This document shows positions 33,823-45,992 of a stretch of DNA of 64,000 nt, piece by piece (positions within the stretch are counted from its first letter, which is position 1; each line of letters starts with the position of its first letter). Where the stretch lies: contig JAJOHG010000001.1 of the NCBI GenBank assembly GCA_021029095.1, positions 1,674,001 to 1,738,000 of the forward strand. The letters run 5' to 3'. The notes beneath the pieces were generated by a model, which was not told the origin of the DNA, made no database searches, and saw nothing but the letters and a program-made list of their open reading frames with translations. The translations under genes were made by a program, and so were the position numbers. This DNA comes from Phellopilus nigrolimitatus. Its lineage: Eukaryota > Basidiomycota > Agaricomycetes > Hymenochaetales > Hymenochaetaceae.

Positions 33823-36800
33823 TTAACATGTAACAAATAAAAAGAGATCCAGAGATCTGATGCGTGTCATAAGTTTCATAAAATCGTTCAGGGCGATATC
33901 GTTAGCATGTGGCTCAAAGAGACAGAAAACAAGCGGAGGTAAGTGAGAAGTAGTATTATGTCCATTGGAGGATTCGCTTGAGTACGTTTGCTTCCTTTGA
34001 TTGACTGCTAAGGAGCCTGATGATGTAGGAGGATTGAGCGATGTACCGTCCTCGTCGGCAGGTTGAAGAACTCGACTTTGCTGCATCTACGTTGATAATA
34101 ATTAAAGCTAGTCTGTAATGGAACGGGAATACGAAAAGACTGACATCGTAATCCATGACAGGCACGTCGAACAACTGTCCGATGTACTTGTTCTCTTCGA
34201 GCCTATAGCCATTCGGACCCCGACAACGCTCCTGGAGCGCTGTTGTGGTAGCAACAAACCTTCCGATCATATTGTACTTGGCCCAATTGATCTTGGAATG
34301 ATCATCCGGTTTTGTGTCCGGGTTGCCTTCGTTGGCCCGATGAAGATCGGATGTATGAACTTCCCTGCATCGAGAATCAATTTGATGATTAGATGACATG
34401 ATACCAAAAGATTTACAAGGAAGGGATGCACGGTCCCTTTGTGTTCCTCAACGCCATGCGGTACGACTGGTGTGCACCAGTCGTTCGAAGAAGGATGTCC
34501 GAGCTGAGAAACTTTTTGTGCAAATCAACCTTCGTCTTGAAGATTTCCATGGACTGGTCGCCAGGGTATGTTGCCTGATTAATGGCTGTAATTATAGCGC
34601 GCAGTCCCGAATAATTGTTCAGAGTGCGTAATCTAATAGCGATTTCCGCGAACTTCTCTATTTGACGTGCCCGGCTTCTCGGCTTGTCATGGCACAAAAT
34701 TAAAGATACGGCCCTGATGAGGTGAATATTCGTCAAAAAGCGCATTTCATACAACAAAGATGTCACCTGCCATTCATGCAACTCGTTGTAATGGCTGTTG
34801 AATTTTGCTATTGGATTTGTAATTGGGTCTTTCTTCCCGGGTATCAGAGTATGTCGTAACCAGTCACGACGCTATAACAAACATCTCAGCTATACACGTC
34901 AAGCAAACAGACAGGAGTAGTCACCTCAATTTTTAAAAACAGTTCCAATTCGCGTCGAGTTATCTCGTTCGCAATTGCAACGGCTTCATAATGAGCAAGA
35001 GCTCCGGCTACTCTCTGCAACCCGGACACAATGTCTTTTGCCGTTGGCCTACTCTGAACGTCGTCAAAACGTTGATTACGAGTAGTACTGAGTATGGGTG
35101 CTTTGATGAAGGCCATTGCGCTCAAAGGCAGGCTCGACCGTCGCTCACGTGCAGACGTGCGCGGACTACTTGCTGGTTCAGACGCACTGGTTCTGGGATG
35201 CGGAGACAGCGACGAGACGGGAGACTCGGTTCCAGTTTCCGCGCTGTCCAGCTCGACGTCAAAAATGCTGTCCGCTTCAGTGTCGCTTTCAGCTGTGAAT
35301 TCTTCCACTTTCAATGCCCATGCGGCATCCTCGTCGCACAGCGAAGGAAGCATCTCCATGAACGGAAGAAAATCCGAACCATATGACAGGGTATGCGCGT
35401 GGGAAATAATTTGCCGCGTGAATGCGTTAAGTGCTCCGAGCGTTCCAGGAGCGGCAAAGTCCAGCGAATAGTCTTTCATCCACTGTTCCAGGAGATTGCA
35501 TATTCTGTGAATATACAGAATGAATTTCATTGATCTGTAACCGTGAAAAAAGGAAGACGTACCGCATTTGCGCAAAGCATGCCAAAGTGATGTCTCCAGT
35601 CGGTTTCCGCAGCTCGTTCATGCATTTTTGCATACCCAGAAGGATACTGCGAGGTGTGGCAAACCGTCGATATGTCAAGAAAAAGTGTGCGATGAAAGAA
35701 GGATCTGTGCACATATACATTGAGCGTATTTCAAGACTGCCCCAAAAGCACTCACCGTCGCCGCTAATAGCAAGGAAGAACAGCTTCTCCAGTAGTTCGT
35801 CCAGAGTCGCCCATGGAGTAAGCAGATTTCTTCTGAACCATAAGTAAAAAAAGTCAAGAGCCAAACACGCAGGTCACTCACCGCGCCTTCTGTTTCTCCT
35901 TGTCGTTGCTGTCATTACCGCCATTACTACTGCGATTGGGAGCATTCTCGGTGGCCTTCGACGACGACGTAGAGACCGGTCTGGTAGCAGTTGAGCTACT
36001 AGGAAGAAATTCCGTGCTTTTAGCTGCTATACTGTTTAAGCTTATGACGCTCTTCAGCTTCAGCTGCTCTTTGTCGCTATCGTAGACTGTCGAGACAAGT
36101 AGCTTTTTCTGGCCCTCAACCAGAATGTCGTTCATCGAGCGCACGCGAGTCGGAGACTGCTGTGAAGGCGAAGCGGTTTTTATCGAGCCGGGAGAAACAG
36201 GAAACACGGGATAGGAGGGTGATCGGAGTATAGCAGGTTGGGCGGAAGAAGGATGAGATGACGTGGAGGGAGATGTTAAGTCGATCGTGGACAGAGGTAA
36301 TCCTGTCTGCAGGGTCAACACAGGCATTTTCGTCGAATTTGTTCTTTTTAGTTTGGGCGAAGAACGATCAATCGATGCTTTGTGCAAACGCTCAGCTGGA
36401 AGCGAGAGCTCATCGTTAAAGAAAATAACATCCACGTAAGGCTTCATACTCACATTGCGAAGCAATGATATCCCGCACAAGTACATCAACCGCCTTTCGC
36501 ATACGAACCTTCCCTTCGTCTGTGTACTGAGAAATTTCGATCATTCTGCTGTACTGGTCCACGGCACGAACAGCATCTCCTGGGGGCACACGTTTTTCTA
36601 GGTCTGACTTGCAAGCAATGACTAGTGTGGGTATATCGAGTGCCTGATAGCCAGCTACACGTTCAAATTGTCAACACGAGTGTCAGAGATGTACCAAGAT
36701 GACACGGACCTAATAGCTGAACGACGTGGCGGAACGATGTACGATCCGATTCATCGTAACAAACAAAAATTCCGTCGGCCCGAGGTAACCCTGAAGGCCA

Positions 36801-38049
36801 GACGGAAATCAATGCACTGCAGTCATCGATCTTCCAATCTAGCGAATCATATTCGTAGACAGACAAAAGGGTCTCTGTATTGAACTCATTAAAGATATGT
36901 GCCCTGCGGCAGGTGTCTGACATCCACATAATCGAATCAATTCCCTCGGACAGGAAATGGAAATAAATTGAAGATTTACATACAAGTAATGTTTCGTGTC
37001 ATGTCTCCCGCAGTTATTGTTGCCACGAAGGAATCCGAATTCGACAAATCGTGTCTCTTCAGACTCTTGCGAATAAATGTCGATTTTCCACATCCAGTTG
37101 GACCGACGACTGCGATCGCCATTTCCCGCAGGACCTCACGCCGAGTAGACTGCAGAAATCAGTGTACGAAACAAAATTACAATAAACAGGATGACTTGCT
37201 TACCCTGGAACTTTGGTTACCTACTGAAAGCCTCTTCGCCAACTTGTACGTGCTTTTTCCGACGGCACCAACACTATGAGAACGAGAACGTTTCAACTCT
37301 TGCGAGATTATCTGCGAAGAGCTTTTGAGGGCCGATGAGGATTTGGGTGACTTGAATGAAGGTAGATCCGCCGTCTTGAGGCTCGACAAGCTCAGAGAGG
37401 CACCGCGCGGAGGAATCTGCATCGGCGGCAGGGGAAAGTCGCGCTGCTGCTCAGAACCCGAGCCAGAGGCCTTGCTCGACTTAAAGCTGAGCAGTCGAGA
37501 ACGAACACGCCCCTTGATTTTCGCGGTCACAATCGACTTGTCAAAGTCTGACTCGTCCTGCGTAGAAGTCTCATTGTCCGTAATGTTGCCTGCCGCGCGG
37601 CGGCGGCTGACCTTGGAGCGCAGTAGGTTGGATAGTGACATCGTGGAAGGGGGGGAGGAGAGATTATGAGGTTCGGGCTGAGTGGAGCCGAAGTCTGGTT
37701 TCATCGACGCGTCGCGCTGTAGGCCATTGCTGCTTGGGTCCAATTGAGACGAGCCGTGTCGAGCGATGAAAGAATCTTCAGATATAGACGTCCTGAGGAC
37801 ACGTGCAGTGGGATGAGATTGGGTTGGAACGTGCTTCAGATCATCGAGTAAACTAGTACAGGAGACGCCCGGGACTTGCACAGACGAGTGGGCTGTACAG
37901 AACGAATCTTCGGAGACTTGGGAGACAGAGAGAGCAGGCGACGTATCGATGTTGATATCACAACGGTCGTCAGGGGTGCTGTGTTCGCGAGCTGTGGTAA
38001 ACATCGAAGTCCACGTATCCTCTGCACCGATGAGAGCGCTAGCGGTCAT
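33823..38049 (-). CDS. Ras guanine-nucleotide exchange factor with N-terminal P-loop (degenerate small-GTPase-like) domain
   Basis: A Cdc25-type GEF activates Ras. It starts MTASALIGAEDTWTSMFTTA at 38049 with a long Ser-rich disordered region. After an intron at about 37204 comes IAVVGPTGCGKSTFIRKSLK, a Walker A/G1 motif. Then follow ADGIFVCYDESDRTSFRHVV and LDIPTLVIACKSDLEKRVPP, matching the G4 strand of small GTPases; the G3 DxxG is not seen. A Ser/Pro-rich linker follows. The RasGEF N domain covers TPWATLDELLEKLFFLAI, FIAHFFLTYRRFATPRSIL and ICNLLEQWMKDYSLDF. The catalytic domain has MRFLTNIHLIRAVSLIL, FAEIAIRLRTLNNYSGLRAI, LRTTGAHQSYRMALRNTKGP, DDHSKINWAKYNMIGRFVAT and LEENKYIGQLFDVPVMDYD. 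The last exon boundary and the exact stop (33823 assumed) are uncertain. Introns keep phase and the frame is intact. Confidence 0.85.
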
Positions 38050-38520
38050 AACCCGACTGAATCCTCTGAGTGACACGAGATGACCGCAAGTCGACGAGTT
38101 TACGAGATAAACATGAAGAACGAAAAGGACAACAAATGGGCAGAGAATAGATGGAGGCGACCGAGTGAGCTGAGGGCACAAGAGCGGCAAACAGTAGCTC
38201 TACCACTATGTACTAGTGGTAAGAATGAAGCTCGCTTGCGATGAGATGCAATGGAATTGTAATTTACTGAAAAACGTAAATAGAACTGGTTACGGTAACG
38301 TAAGTCCTACTATCCCAGGCCTATCTGCAGTACATACAGCTCACATTGCTATCGTTCAATTGCTGCACAAACAACTTTCCAGAGCAGCTGAAAGAAAATC
38401 ATATTCGATGGCACGACCGAACCGAAGGAGCATAAGACTTAGGTACATGTGGTTTCATCACAATAGCGTGCCATGGAAGATGCAGTGAAGCAGCAACAAA
38501 TTACATACACAACCCCTCGT
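38050..38520. other. Intergenic region between Ras GEF and uL13
   Basis: About 470 bases with the Ras GEF 5' leader and promoter and the uL13 3' end. An upstream in-frame extension of the Ras GEF frame to 38190 begins with a hydrophobic stretch; I think it is leader sequence rather than protein. Confidence 0.4.
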
Positions 38521-39295
38521 CTAGTATCCGAGCGCGACCAGCTTCTCGAACGACGCGGAGTTATCAGCAACAGCCTTTTGGCGCAGCTTGGCTGCAGAGA
38601 GCTGTTGAGATGTTAGATAAAGACGGCCCACACTGAATCGGTTGAACACGAACCTTGCGCTCGTGGAAGGCCTGAGCCTTAATCTTCCTCTTCTCCTCCA
38701 GACGGTCTACAACATCCTTGTAGCCCCAACCAACCTCGTGGGACAGGCGCTGCACAAAGCTCGCGTTATAAAAACTTTAAATGCGTCACAGATTTCGTGT
38801 TTTCGCACCTTGACCGTGCAATATTTGCGGCCAGGCTTCAACCGCAGGACACGGAGGGCAGCAGGAACAACCATACGCTTCTTGCGATCGTATGGTGGGG
38901 GAACACCCTCAAAAAGCTTGAGGCGGTCGATGGCGGCGGCACCACGGGCGGTCTTGTGGGGGACCATGCCGCGGATGGCCTTGAAGAGTATCTTGGAGGG
39001 GGCGCGGTGATGGAAGGGACCAGACTTCTTGGGATTGACGATGTGGCGTTTGTGGAGGAAATTGTGGTAGCGCAGCTGTTGTTTACGAGCGACACATTAA
39101 AAATTGATAGCACATACAAGGCTTGGGAGAACGCACCTTGTTGCGGAAGAAGCTGCCTGAGATGTTTATCTCCTCGCACCTCACAACCACAATCTTCTGG
39201 CCCGAGAGGATCTGCTTGGAGACAATGGACGCCAGCCGGCCAAGGAGGTGGCCTTTACCGTCAATTACGATCGGGCTGGAGGAGAAAGTCGCCAT
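38521..39295 (-). CDS. RPL16: 60S ribosomal protein uL13 (RPL13A/RPL16)
   Basis: A large-subunit ribosomal protein. It starts [20 protein letters not shown] at 39295 and continues [20 protein letters not shown] and [13 protein letters not shown]. Introns then lead to [60 protein letters not shown] and [11 protein letters not shown]. After a further intron near 38810-38760 comes [20 protein letters not shown], and the last exon ends [10 protein letters not shown] at 38521. The length, about 200 residues, and all conserved blocks match. Four exons, all in phase. It is divergent from the NUFIP1-domain gene across 355 bases. Confidence 0.95.
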
Positions 39296-39650
39296 GCCTG
39301 GGGTCTAGGATAATGCAAGTGGAAGTTGAGCAATCGAGCACAACGAAAGACGGAAGATCAAGAAAGATACCTGGGTGAAGAACAAGTAGTCAGCGAAGAG
39401 AAATGACGATAAATAGGCGCGGCAAGCCCACCTTGAGGATGCTACAGATGATTACTTACCGACGTTCTCCGCACATACAAGTCAGTCACGTTAGGTAAGT
39501 ATGTACTGCACAGTTCATGGCAAAGTCCGTGATGTTATTACTTAAGCACTTACAGTAGAAGGCGTCGATCTTTTCCTTCCTATTGAAGGAGACCGCTCTC
39601 CCACGGATGATTTCTGTTTGTTGACCAGCCTCGGCCTCTGAGAATCTATC
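39296..39650. promoter_or_regulatory. Divergent promoter of uL13 and NUFIP1-domain gene
   Basis: A 355-base region separates the two start codons. A ribosomal protein gene and a snoRNP-assembly gene would share it, suggesting coordinate expression. Pyrimidine-rich patches lie near 39560-39640. No known motif is claimed. Confidence 0.4.
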
Positions 39651-41135
39651 ATGCACCCGCACCGAAACCCGGATACAAGCAGCCCAGCGCAGCAGGCTGT
39701 CAACGCTCTCAACTCAGCGCTCTCTAACCCGTATGACCAGCAACACCAATATTCATCTCACTATGCACAAGCCTACATGCAGCAGCAGCCCGCTAGCTTG
39801 CCCATGATGACTCCGGACGGGTACTCATTCTCCTCGGCATATGTTCCTGCAACCCTTGTACAACCTCACCAGCAACCTTACAATGCCAGAGAACTCAGTC
39901 ACCGAGGTGTGCAAGGGCATGCACCCCAGCCTTCAAGAGGAGGAGGAGGAGGAGGAGGAGGAGGGAGAGGAGGGAGCTTTTATCCACAGCGTACAGGCTT
40001 TCAGTCGCAGACACACTGGTATGAATCCGGTAACCATAAGTGCACTCACGAGCAGTGCGCATTTACCGGGTCTAAGAAGTCCGTTGAGATACACATGATG
40101 GACCGACACCTTATTTTCCCGCCCGGCTGGGATAACCGAAAGCGCAAAAGTGACTGGGACGCCGATCCCAGCCTGAAAAACGGGTTCGTACACACTTCCC
40201 ATCTACGCGTCTTATAGCGTGACTGGTTGTTTTATTTTTTAAGAAAGCCAATCCCGATTCAGGGTACTGGTCTCGTCTTAGACACGCCCGAGGCCATCGA
40301 TACGTGGATCGCAGACCGCAGGAAGCGCTGGCCAACTGTCTCTCGTGTCGAGGAGAAGGACAGGAAGCTTCAGGATGCCATCGCCAGAGGCGAAATTTCC
40401 GCAAGTGACCCAAGCCTGCGAGGGAAGAAGCGGCCGCGGACGGATGACGGAATGCGCGGGCGGGGCCAGCCCAGGGGGCGCGGGAGCGGCCGCGGAACAG
40501 GACGCGGCGGAGGGCATGTGCAGACGCCCATGACGGTCCATGCGCTGCCCAGAAAACCCATCGCGTGTGCTCCTGAAAAGGAGGGAGTGCCTGACGATGA
40601 TGACGATGATGCTTCTAGTTCTGGCTCTGATATGGATCCGGAGAAAGACGCGGTGACTTCCAAACCGCAGCCCGGTGGTTTCGACTTGGTCATGAGCGAT
40701 AAACCGGAGCGTGTCAGAACGACATCACCTGCTGATTTTGATGTTTCTAAACCGGTAAACATTATCCATATGCATTAGGACCTCAGTTTATAGACAATCT
40801 CTCTCAGGAAAAAGTGGCCCAGAAAAAGCCCTCCCAAAAAATACAACCCGTCTTTCGAAAGCCCGCACCGCAACCAAAAGCTCCTCCGCACAACCCTTTC
40901 GCCAGCCGCCCGTCTCTCTTGCGAAATGTGAGCTCCTTGACTAAAGCTACATAACTTATTGACGATCCACGTTTAGCTTCTCCTTCCTGAAATTCGCATG
41001 ACAGTCTCAAACCTGTCCCAAACAATCCACTTCCTTGTCGAGAATAATTTCCTTGAGGACGTCGAGCTCAATCCTGGCGATGCAGACAACAAGCCGATCG
41101 AAGTCGTTGGCGAGTCTAGTCACGAAGCAGAGTAG
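39651..41135 (+). CDS. NUFIP1-domain protein (box C/D snoRNP assembly factor, Rsa1-like)
   Basis: NUFIP1/Rsa1 proteins bridge the R2TP chaperone to L7Ae-type proteins during snoRNP assembly. The model starts MHPHRNPDTSSPAQQAVNAL at 39651. A Gln/Tyr-rich region and a Gly-rich run coded by gag/agg repeats (39940-39972) follow. Then comes a zinc-finger-like segment (HKCTHEQCAFTGSKKSVEIH, MMDRHLIFPPGWDNRKRKSD). After an intron near 40183-40243 comes the NUFIP1 signature: PIPIQGTGLVLDTPEAIDTW and IADRRKRWPTVSRVEEKDRK. An Arg/Gly tract (RGRGQPRGRGSGRGTGRGGG) and acidic patch precede two short C-terminal exons (LLPEIRMTVSNLSQTIHFLV), ending SSHEAE at 41135. The nuclear/nucleolar role follows from the domain. 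The frame is intact. Confidence 0.85.
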
Positions 41136-41252
41136 CTCTCAAAGGGCTCTCCTTTCCACGGCCTGCAAGAGCCCTGCCAGTACATATTATTTTACTATTA
41201 AGTGTATGCGTCTACATTGTGAACGTCCCAGGACAGGCAGTTATGCCTCATA

Positions 41253-44200
41253 CTACCGGTCCTCGTCGCTGTCGCTTTCGCTCTCGGACTCCTCGCTGTC
41301 TGCACTTTCGAGCTCCTCCGGATCCACCTCGAGCGTCTGTTTCTCGACATCGAACCCTAAGCTGCGCATGCCATCAACCGTGGAGTCAACCTTGCCTGGC
41401 GCCGCGACGATGACGGCAACGGACGTGTCAGGACTAAAGAGCGGTAAGCAGTATTTTTCAAGCGCAGCGAGGATTTCATCTTTTGTCACTGTCTGGTACT
41501 TCTCGAGCAGGTCGCGGTTGAAGTTCTGGTTCACGCCTTTCAAGGCTTGATTGACGAAGGATGTTACGGCCTTCATATGTTAACGTTAGAAAACGGTCGT
41601 AGGGGTTCTGCAGTCCGATGCCCACTCACTGCACCTCCTGGTGTAGATACACCTCTTGCAATGTTGTAAACGATCGTGCTCTTTGCCGCATCAACTGTTG
41701 TAGTCTTCGAGGGTGATCTGCAGAAGCAATATATATATATATCAACCTTCTCGATTTAAGACGTCTAAGAAAATAACACCAACTGTTCGCTTCACCAGCC
41801 CTTCGACAACCTTGGCTGCCTCTCGGTATGCTTGCAAGGTATTCGAGCTCTAGAAAATATACTTTCAACAAGGCAGGCAATGATAGTGCACTTTACTAAC
41901 TCGGTAGAGAGAGAAGCTGAGATGTCCAACTTCCAGATCACAAGAAACGGATGCACCGTACGCAAGACCTGACCCACGGATATATCGCTAAAGTTTGCGT
42001 ATTAGTCGTGGTGCTTTCCTTTCTTTACAACAACACTCACCCAAAGGTAGCTTTCCGTCGCGTTTAAGACTTCAAGGGCGAGCCTCAAGGCAGGGTACTC
42101 TGCGTTTTGGAAGCCTTGTATGGTTTTTGCAGTGTAAGTTGCAAAGGAACTCTCGATAGTTGGGAGGCTAACAACAACTGCCTATTTTTTGAGTTAGCTC
42201 ATATACGTCAGAAAAGTACGCGTTAAAATGGTCATTACTTTCTTCTGCGGGTTACGGCCAACATCGCTCAATGTCTTGTTGGCGAGCTTAATCTGATTGA
42301 GAGGTGTGTTCTGTAAAATGATATGAGCGTTGGTTGAGAAAGGAATCTGCGGAAGACAATTTACAGGAATCAATTTCCCGAAATATTTATCCCAAGTGCT
42401 TTTCGGCTTAGGCAGGTCCAGCACATTGCCAGTCACGGAGAAGCGAATGCCCGAAGGGTCCGTCACTTTTCAAAGTTAAAGGAACAACTCAGCACACGAA
42501 CTTCGTAAGCGCAGGGAAGTAACTCACAGTACTTCCTGCTTTCTTCGAAGTCCTTGCGGACGCTTTCGGGATGTTCACGAAGCAGCTTCACTAGTTCCGG
42601 GATTGCTTTCATCTGCGCAAGAACAGCGTTTGATCTCGGTGTCGAGGACTCGTCGTAGAGGAGTTCACATGAATATGCGGACAAAACAGTATTCCCATCT
42701 CTCTTGAGTTCCGGCAGGCTCTGCAGAATCTTAGCGCAAGTTACTTGTAGCCTGTGTTGCTCTTATGATCGGCAAGTAGTTCATGACAAAAAACAAAGGA
42801 CGGGACAAACCGTTGTAAATCAAACTCAGCACCGTATATAAGGTCTTTCATCCATCTGACTGCAGCCTCGTACTTATCCTTCTCTACCTTTATGCTGACA
42901 CGGAAGGTTTCGGCGAAGTAGCCCTGCATGCCTAGTTCATTCTCGTAGGACACAGTCTCGTCGTCGAGCTTGGCGACGACCTCCTCGTGGGTAAGTCGTT
43001 CGCCAGATGAAGTGGTAACTGGTAGAGAAAAAAACGACGATAGATACGCAGTGACGACTCTTTCAAAGATCTCGTTAGCTATAGCACAATCCATCTGAAA
43101 AAACGGTAACATACGGGCGAAGGTGGTCCGGGAGTTTAGCTAATGACAGTAGGGCGTGGATGGAGACGAAGTCGGACTAATAGGCAACAATGTTGATTAT
43201 ATTATCATGAACGACAAAGCGAATATTGGCTGACCTGAACATGGTCAAATTGCACAAAGAACGGTAGCTTAGAGCCGTCGGCATTGATGTGCTCAACCAA
43301 CTTCGAATTGTCCGTTCTACCTGTGGAGATCGGTTTGACCTTACCGCCCTCTTCGACACTCTGGACTGGAATCCAAGCGATGCTCGAGACATCCGGCACC
43401 GGGAAGTCTGTCAAAACCTTTTCGGGGATAGGCGCGTCATTGTCTTTTTTCGCCTTCTCTAATTCGTCCGTTGCTTTTGCGAGTCCCTCGGGGCCGAGCA
43501 GCTTCACCTGAGACTCAATACGCGCCTTTTCGTTCTTCTCGAGCTTGTCTGCTAAATCAGCCGATGGTTTACCATGGATAACGACAGAAGGCGAATTGAT
43601 GTAGTATCTGTGGACGAATATTAAATAGGTAATTAGGTCATAGAAAGGAGTAGTGCTCACTTTTCTATTAATGCAGCCCATTGATCACTCGTCCATTTCC
43701 GTAGTTCTTCGTAATATGTTATTTCATCCATAGCCGCATGCAGCTCAGAGCCATCCTCGGGGCCCAAGATGAAGTCGGTTATGACCAAGGAAGAGAAAGC
43801 ATCGCCCTTCGAAGACTCGAGCTTGCTACGGAACTGTGATTGGAAACGTCAGAACAATGATCTTTTTTTCATGTATTTCCTTTCTACCTGACGCTGATCA
43901 CGGTTGATGACCATTGACATTCTTGTCATATCGATGCCCTTTTTAACTATTTTCCTTAAACTATCATTAAGTTTCCCGTTGAAAGTATCGAGATGTTCAG
44001 TAGGCACAGAGCCAATGTAAACAGGCAAGTTTATAAACTTGGGTCGAACTTCTTCGTCGAAGTAAATGTAGGTACTAAAGGGAAGAAAGCTTAGAGACAT
44101 TGATTGTTATCATTAAAAATACTCACCAAAGAGGATTATCGGTTTCAATGAATTCCTTGTTCAGAGGTGCTACGGCGGACGAAGTCAAATATGTGGACAG

Positions 44201-45679
44201 AATATCGAGAGCCTAAGTTCGAAAACAAGAGATCGTTCAGCAAGCTATATGGACCTACGACGATGAATTGGCTACCTTGCGTTCCAAGTAGTCGTTCGGC
44301 GGAGGTCCAATGAAAACACTAAGGAGTTCGCCGACACTTTCATCCTTTTCAGGAAATTCGATGGTGTCGACTTGGTTTTTGAAAGCTACACGATCGGCCG
44401 TAGGAGTCTCCACGAAAGGTCTGACCCACCCAGGCGGACGAACACCCTTGTTTTGACCGTTAGCGATGAGCGTCGGTTCAATCTCGTTTTGAACGACCGA
44501 TAAGAGAGATTCGGTTCCGCCGGTGAACTTCCCCGCGACAATAAGAGAAAGATTATGCGGCACGTAATATTTCGCATGATAATCCCGAACTTGAGACAAT
44601 ATCGTTCAGAAGTGTAATAGCAAATCCGAGGTGACAGTCGCTTACTCTGCTGCACATCCAAGGTTCGAAGTGCATCCATCAAGCCGCCGACTTCGCTTCT
44701 ATATCCGCTGCCTTCGGGATAAACGAGACGTTGCATGCTGAAAGACAGTTAGTGTGCCGTTCATAAAACGGTTGAGTATGATACTCACCTTAGATTCATC
44801 AAATCTGCCGATGTGTTTTCGCGTCCTTGCATTTCGCTATAAACAACGCCAGAATCGCTCCCTGAAGGGTCGATGTGATGAACCTAAAACTGAACATTAG
44901 TCGCACTTCTGCGTTCTAAATCACAGGAACATACCTCGGTGACGTAAGCGGACTGGGTAAGGGTGGGATATAGAATATGATCGACATAGATTGGCAAAAT
45001 TTGAAGGAATCCTTGCCCCCCAGCAGTAGAAACGGTATAGCAAGTGTGGTCCTCCGCTGTCCAAGCGTTCGTGCCATTCGAGAAGCCCCGGTTTGCAAGA
45101 TGATCTATGATTCCTTTGTATGGGAATTTCTTAGAGCCCATGAACACCAAGCTGTGGTAGGACGGTGAACATTGGCCGGATGAGAAAAGGAAGTGCATTT
45201 ACTGTTCAAGCGTGTGAGGGCAGCCACTGTCATTGAAAACTGAGCGTGGAAGGAGCGGTCAGAGTCCACTTACTCGACTAACTTATTTTCGCCACTCACT
45301 CTCTGTCCCAACGGCAAAATAGCCCTTTACAATAGGAGCTAGAGCAAGAGTCAGCAGAAGAGGGACTGACAAGACTACGTGCGGCCTTACCTTCATAATC
45401 GAGATGGACGACGCTCAAGCCCGTTATTCTGCTACGCCACTTGGTGAGTACGACATCGGTGTAATCCAACTGGACCCGCTTGATGAGGTCGAAGTTCCCA
45501 TAGGACTGGGCCATTATATGGGAAGCAGAAATGAGTGGGGATTGGGTGAGAGGTCGTGGCGAGGAAGCAAGATGAGCAAAAAATCTAGACCGTTGGAGAG
45601 AACCTGGATGTGAGCGAAAGGAGCGAAAGGCGACGACTGAACGTCGACTACAGAGACGGAGATCTAGAGCAAATGGCAT
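41253..45679 (-). CDS. M16 family zinc metalloprotease (large insulinase-like, YOL098C/C05D11.1 type)
   Basis: This is a large two-lobed peptidase of the pitrilysin/insulinase clan. The inverted zinc motif HxxEH appears as HTLEH in NDSGCPHTLEHLVFMGSKKF, split by an intron near 45200. Other blocks are NAWTAEDHTCYTVSTAGGQG, VVYSEMQGRENTSADLMNLS, RDYHAKYYVPHNLSLIVAGK, FIGPPPNDYLERKA, STYLTSSAVAPLNKEFIETD and PFFVQFDHVQ. The C-terminus is acidic (SDEDR, 41253). Around sixteen to twenty introns are inferred; all checked ones keep phase. Two in-frame starts exist. The ATG at 45679 adds about 54 residues rich in Arg, Ser and Leu, resembling a mitochondrial presequence. The ATG at 45517 (MAQSYGNFDLIKRVQLDYTD) starts where the conserved sequence begins. 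The frame is intact. Substrates are unknown. Confidence 0.88.
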
Positions 45680-45992
45680 ACGTCGAGCCTCTTATACACC
45701 AATGCTAGTGTGCCACACTCGGAGGCTGACGCACACTCAGTTTTACGCCCATCCGTCTGAGCGCGTTTGCGGCGTGACAAGTACGTAATACTCCGTCACA
45801 CCATACTTACGTATTATAATACGTATTGATTGGTTTGCTAAGCATCGGAGTCGTCCGTGTCCGCTCGCCGTTGCAGCTTGCAGCACGCAACGCAGCTTGT
45901 CCCTTACTCAAACTTTTGCCTTTTCCTCCCCTCATCGCGGACCCACCTTCGGCCTCGTTGCTCCCGACGACGTGCGCCGGTCTCCTGTATCC
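45680..45992. promoter_or_regulatory. Divergent promoter of M16 protease and Rho GEF
   Basis: A 313-base spacer between opposite start codons. It contains several tacgta/tacgtatt elements near 45780-45825 (acgtaat, cttacgtattataatacgtattg), including an inverted repeat acgtattataatacgt at 45810-45826. The repeat may bind a dimeric regulator; that is inference. Confidence 0.4.

Noticed and set aside
38797..39378. 193-residue plus-strand open frame
   Set aside because: It is antisense to uL13 exons and introns; no domain is visible.
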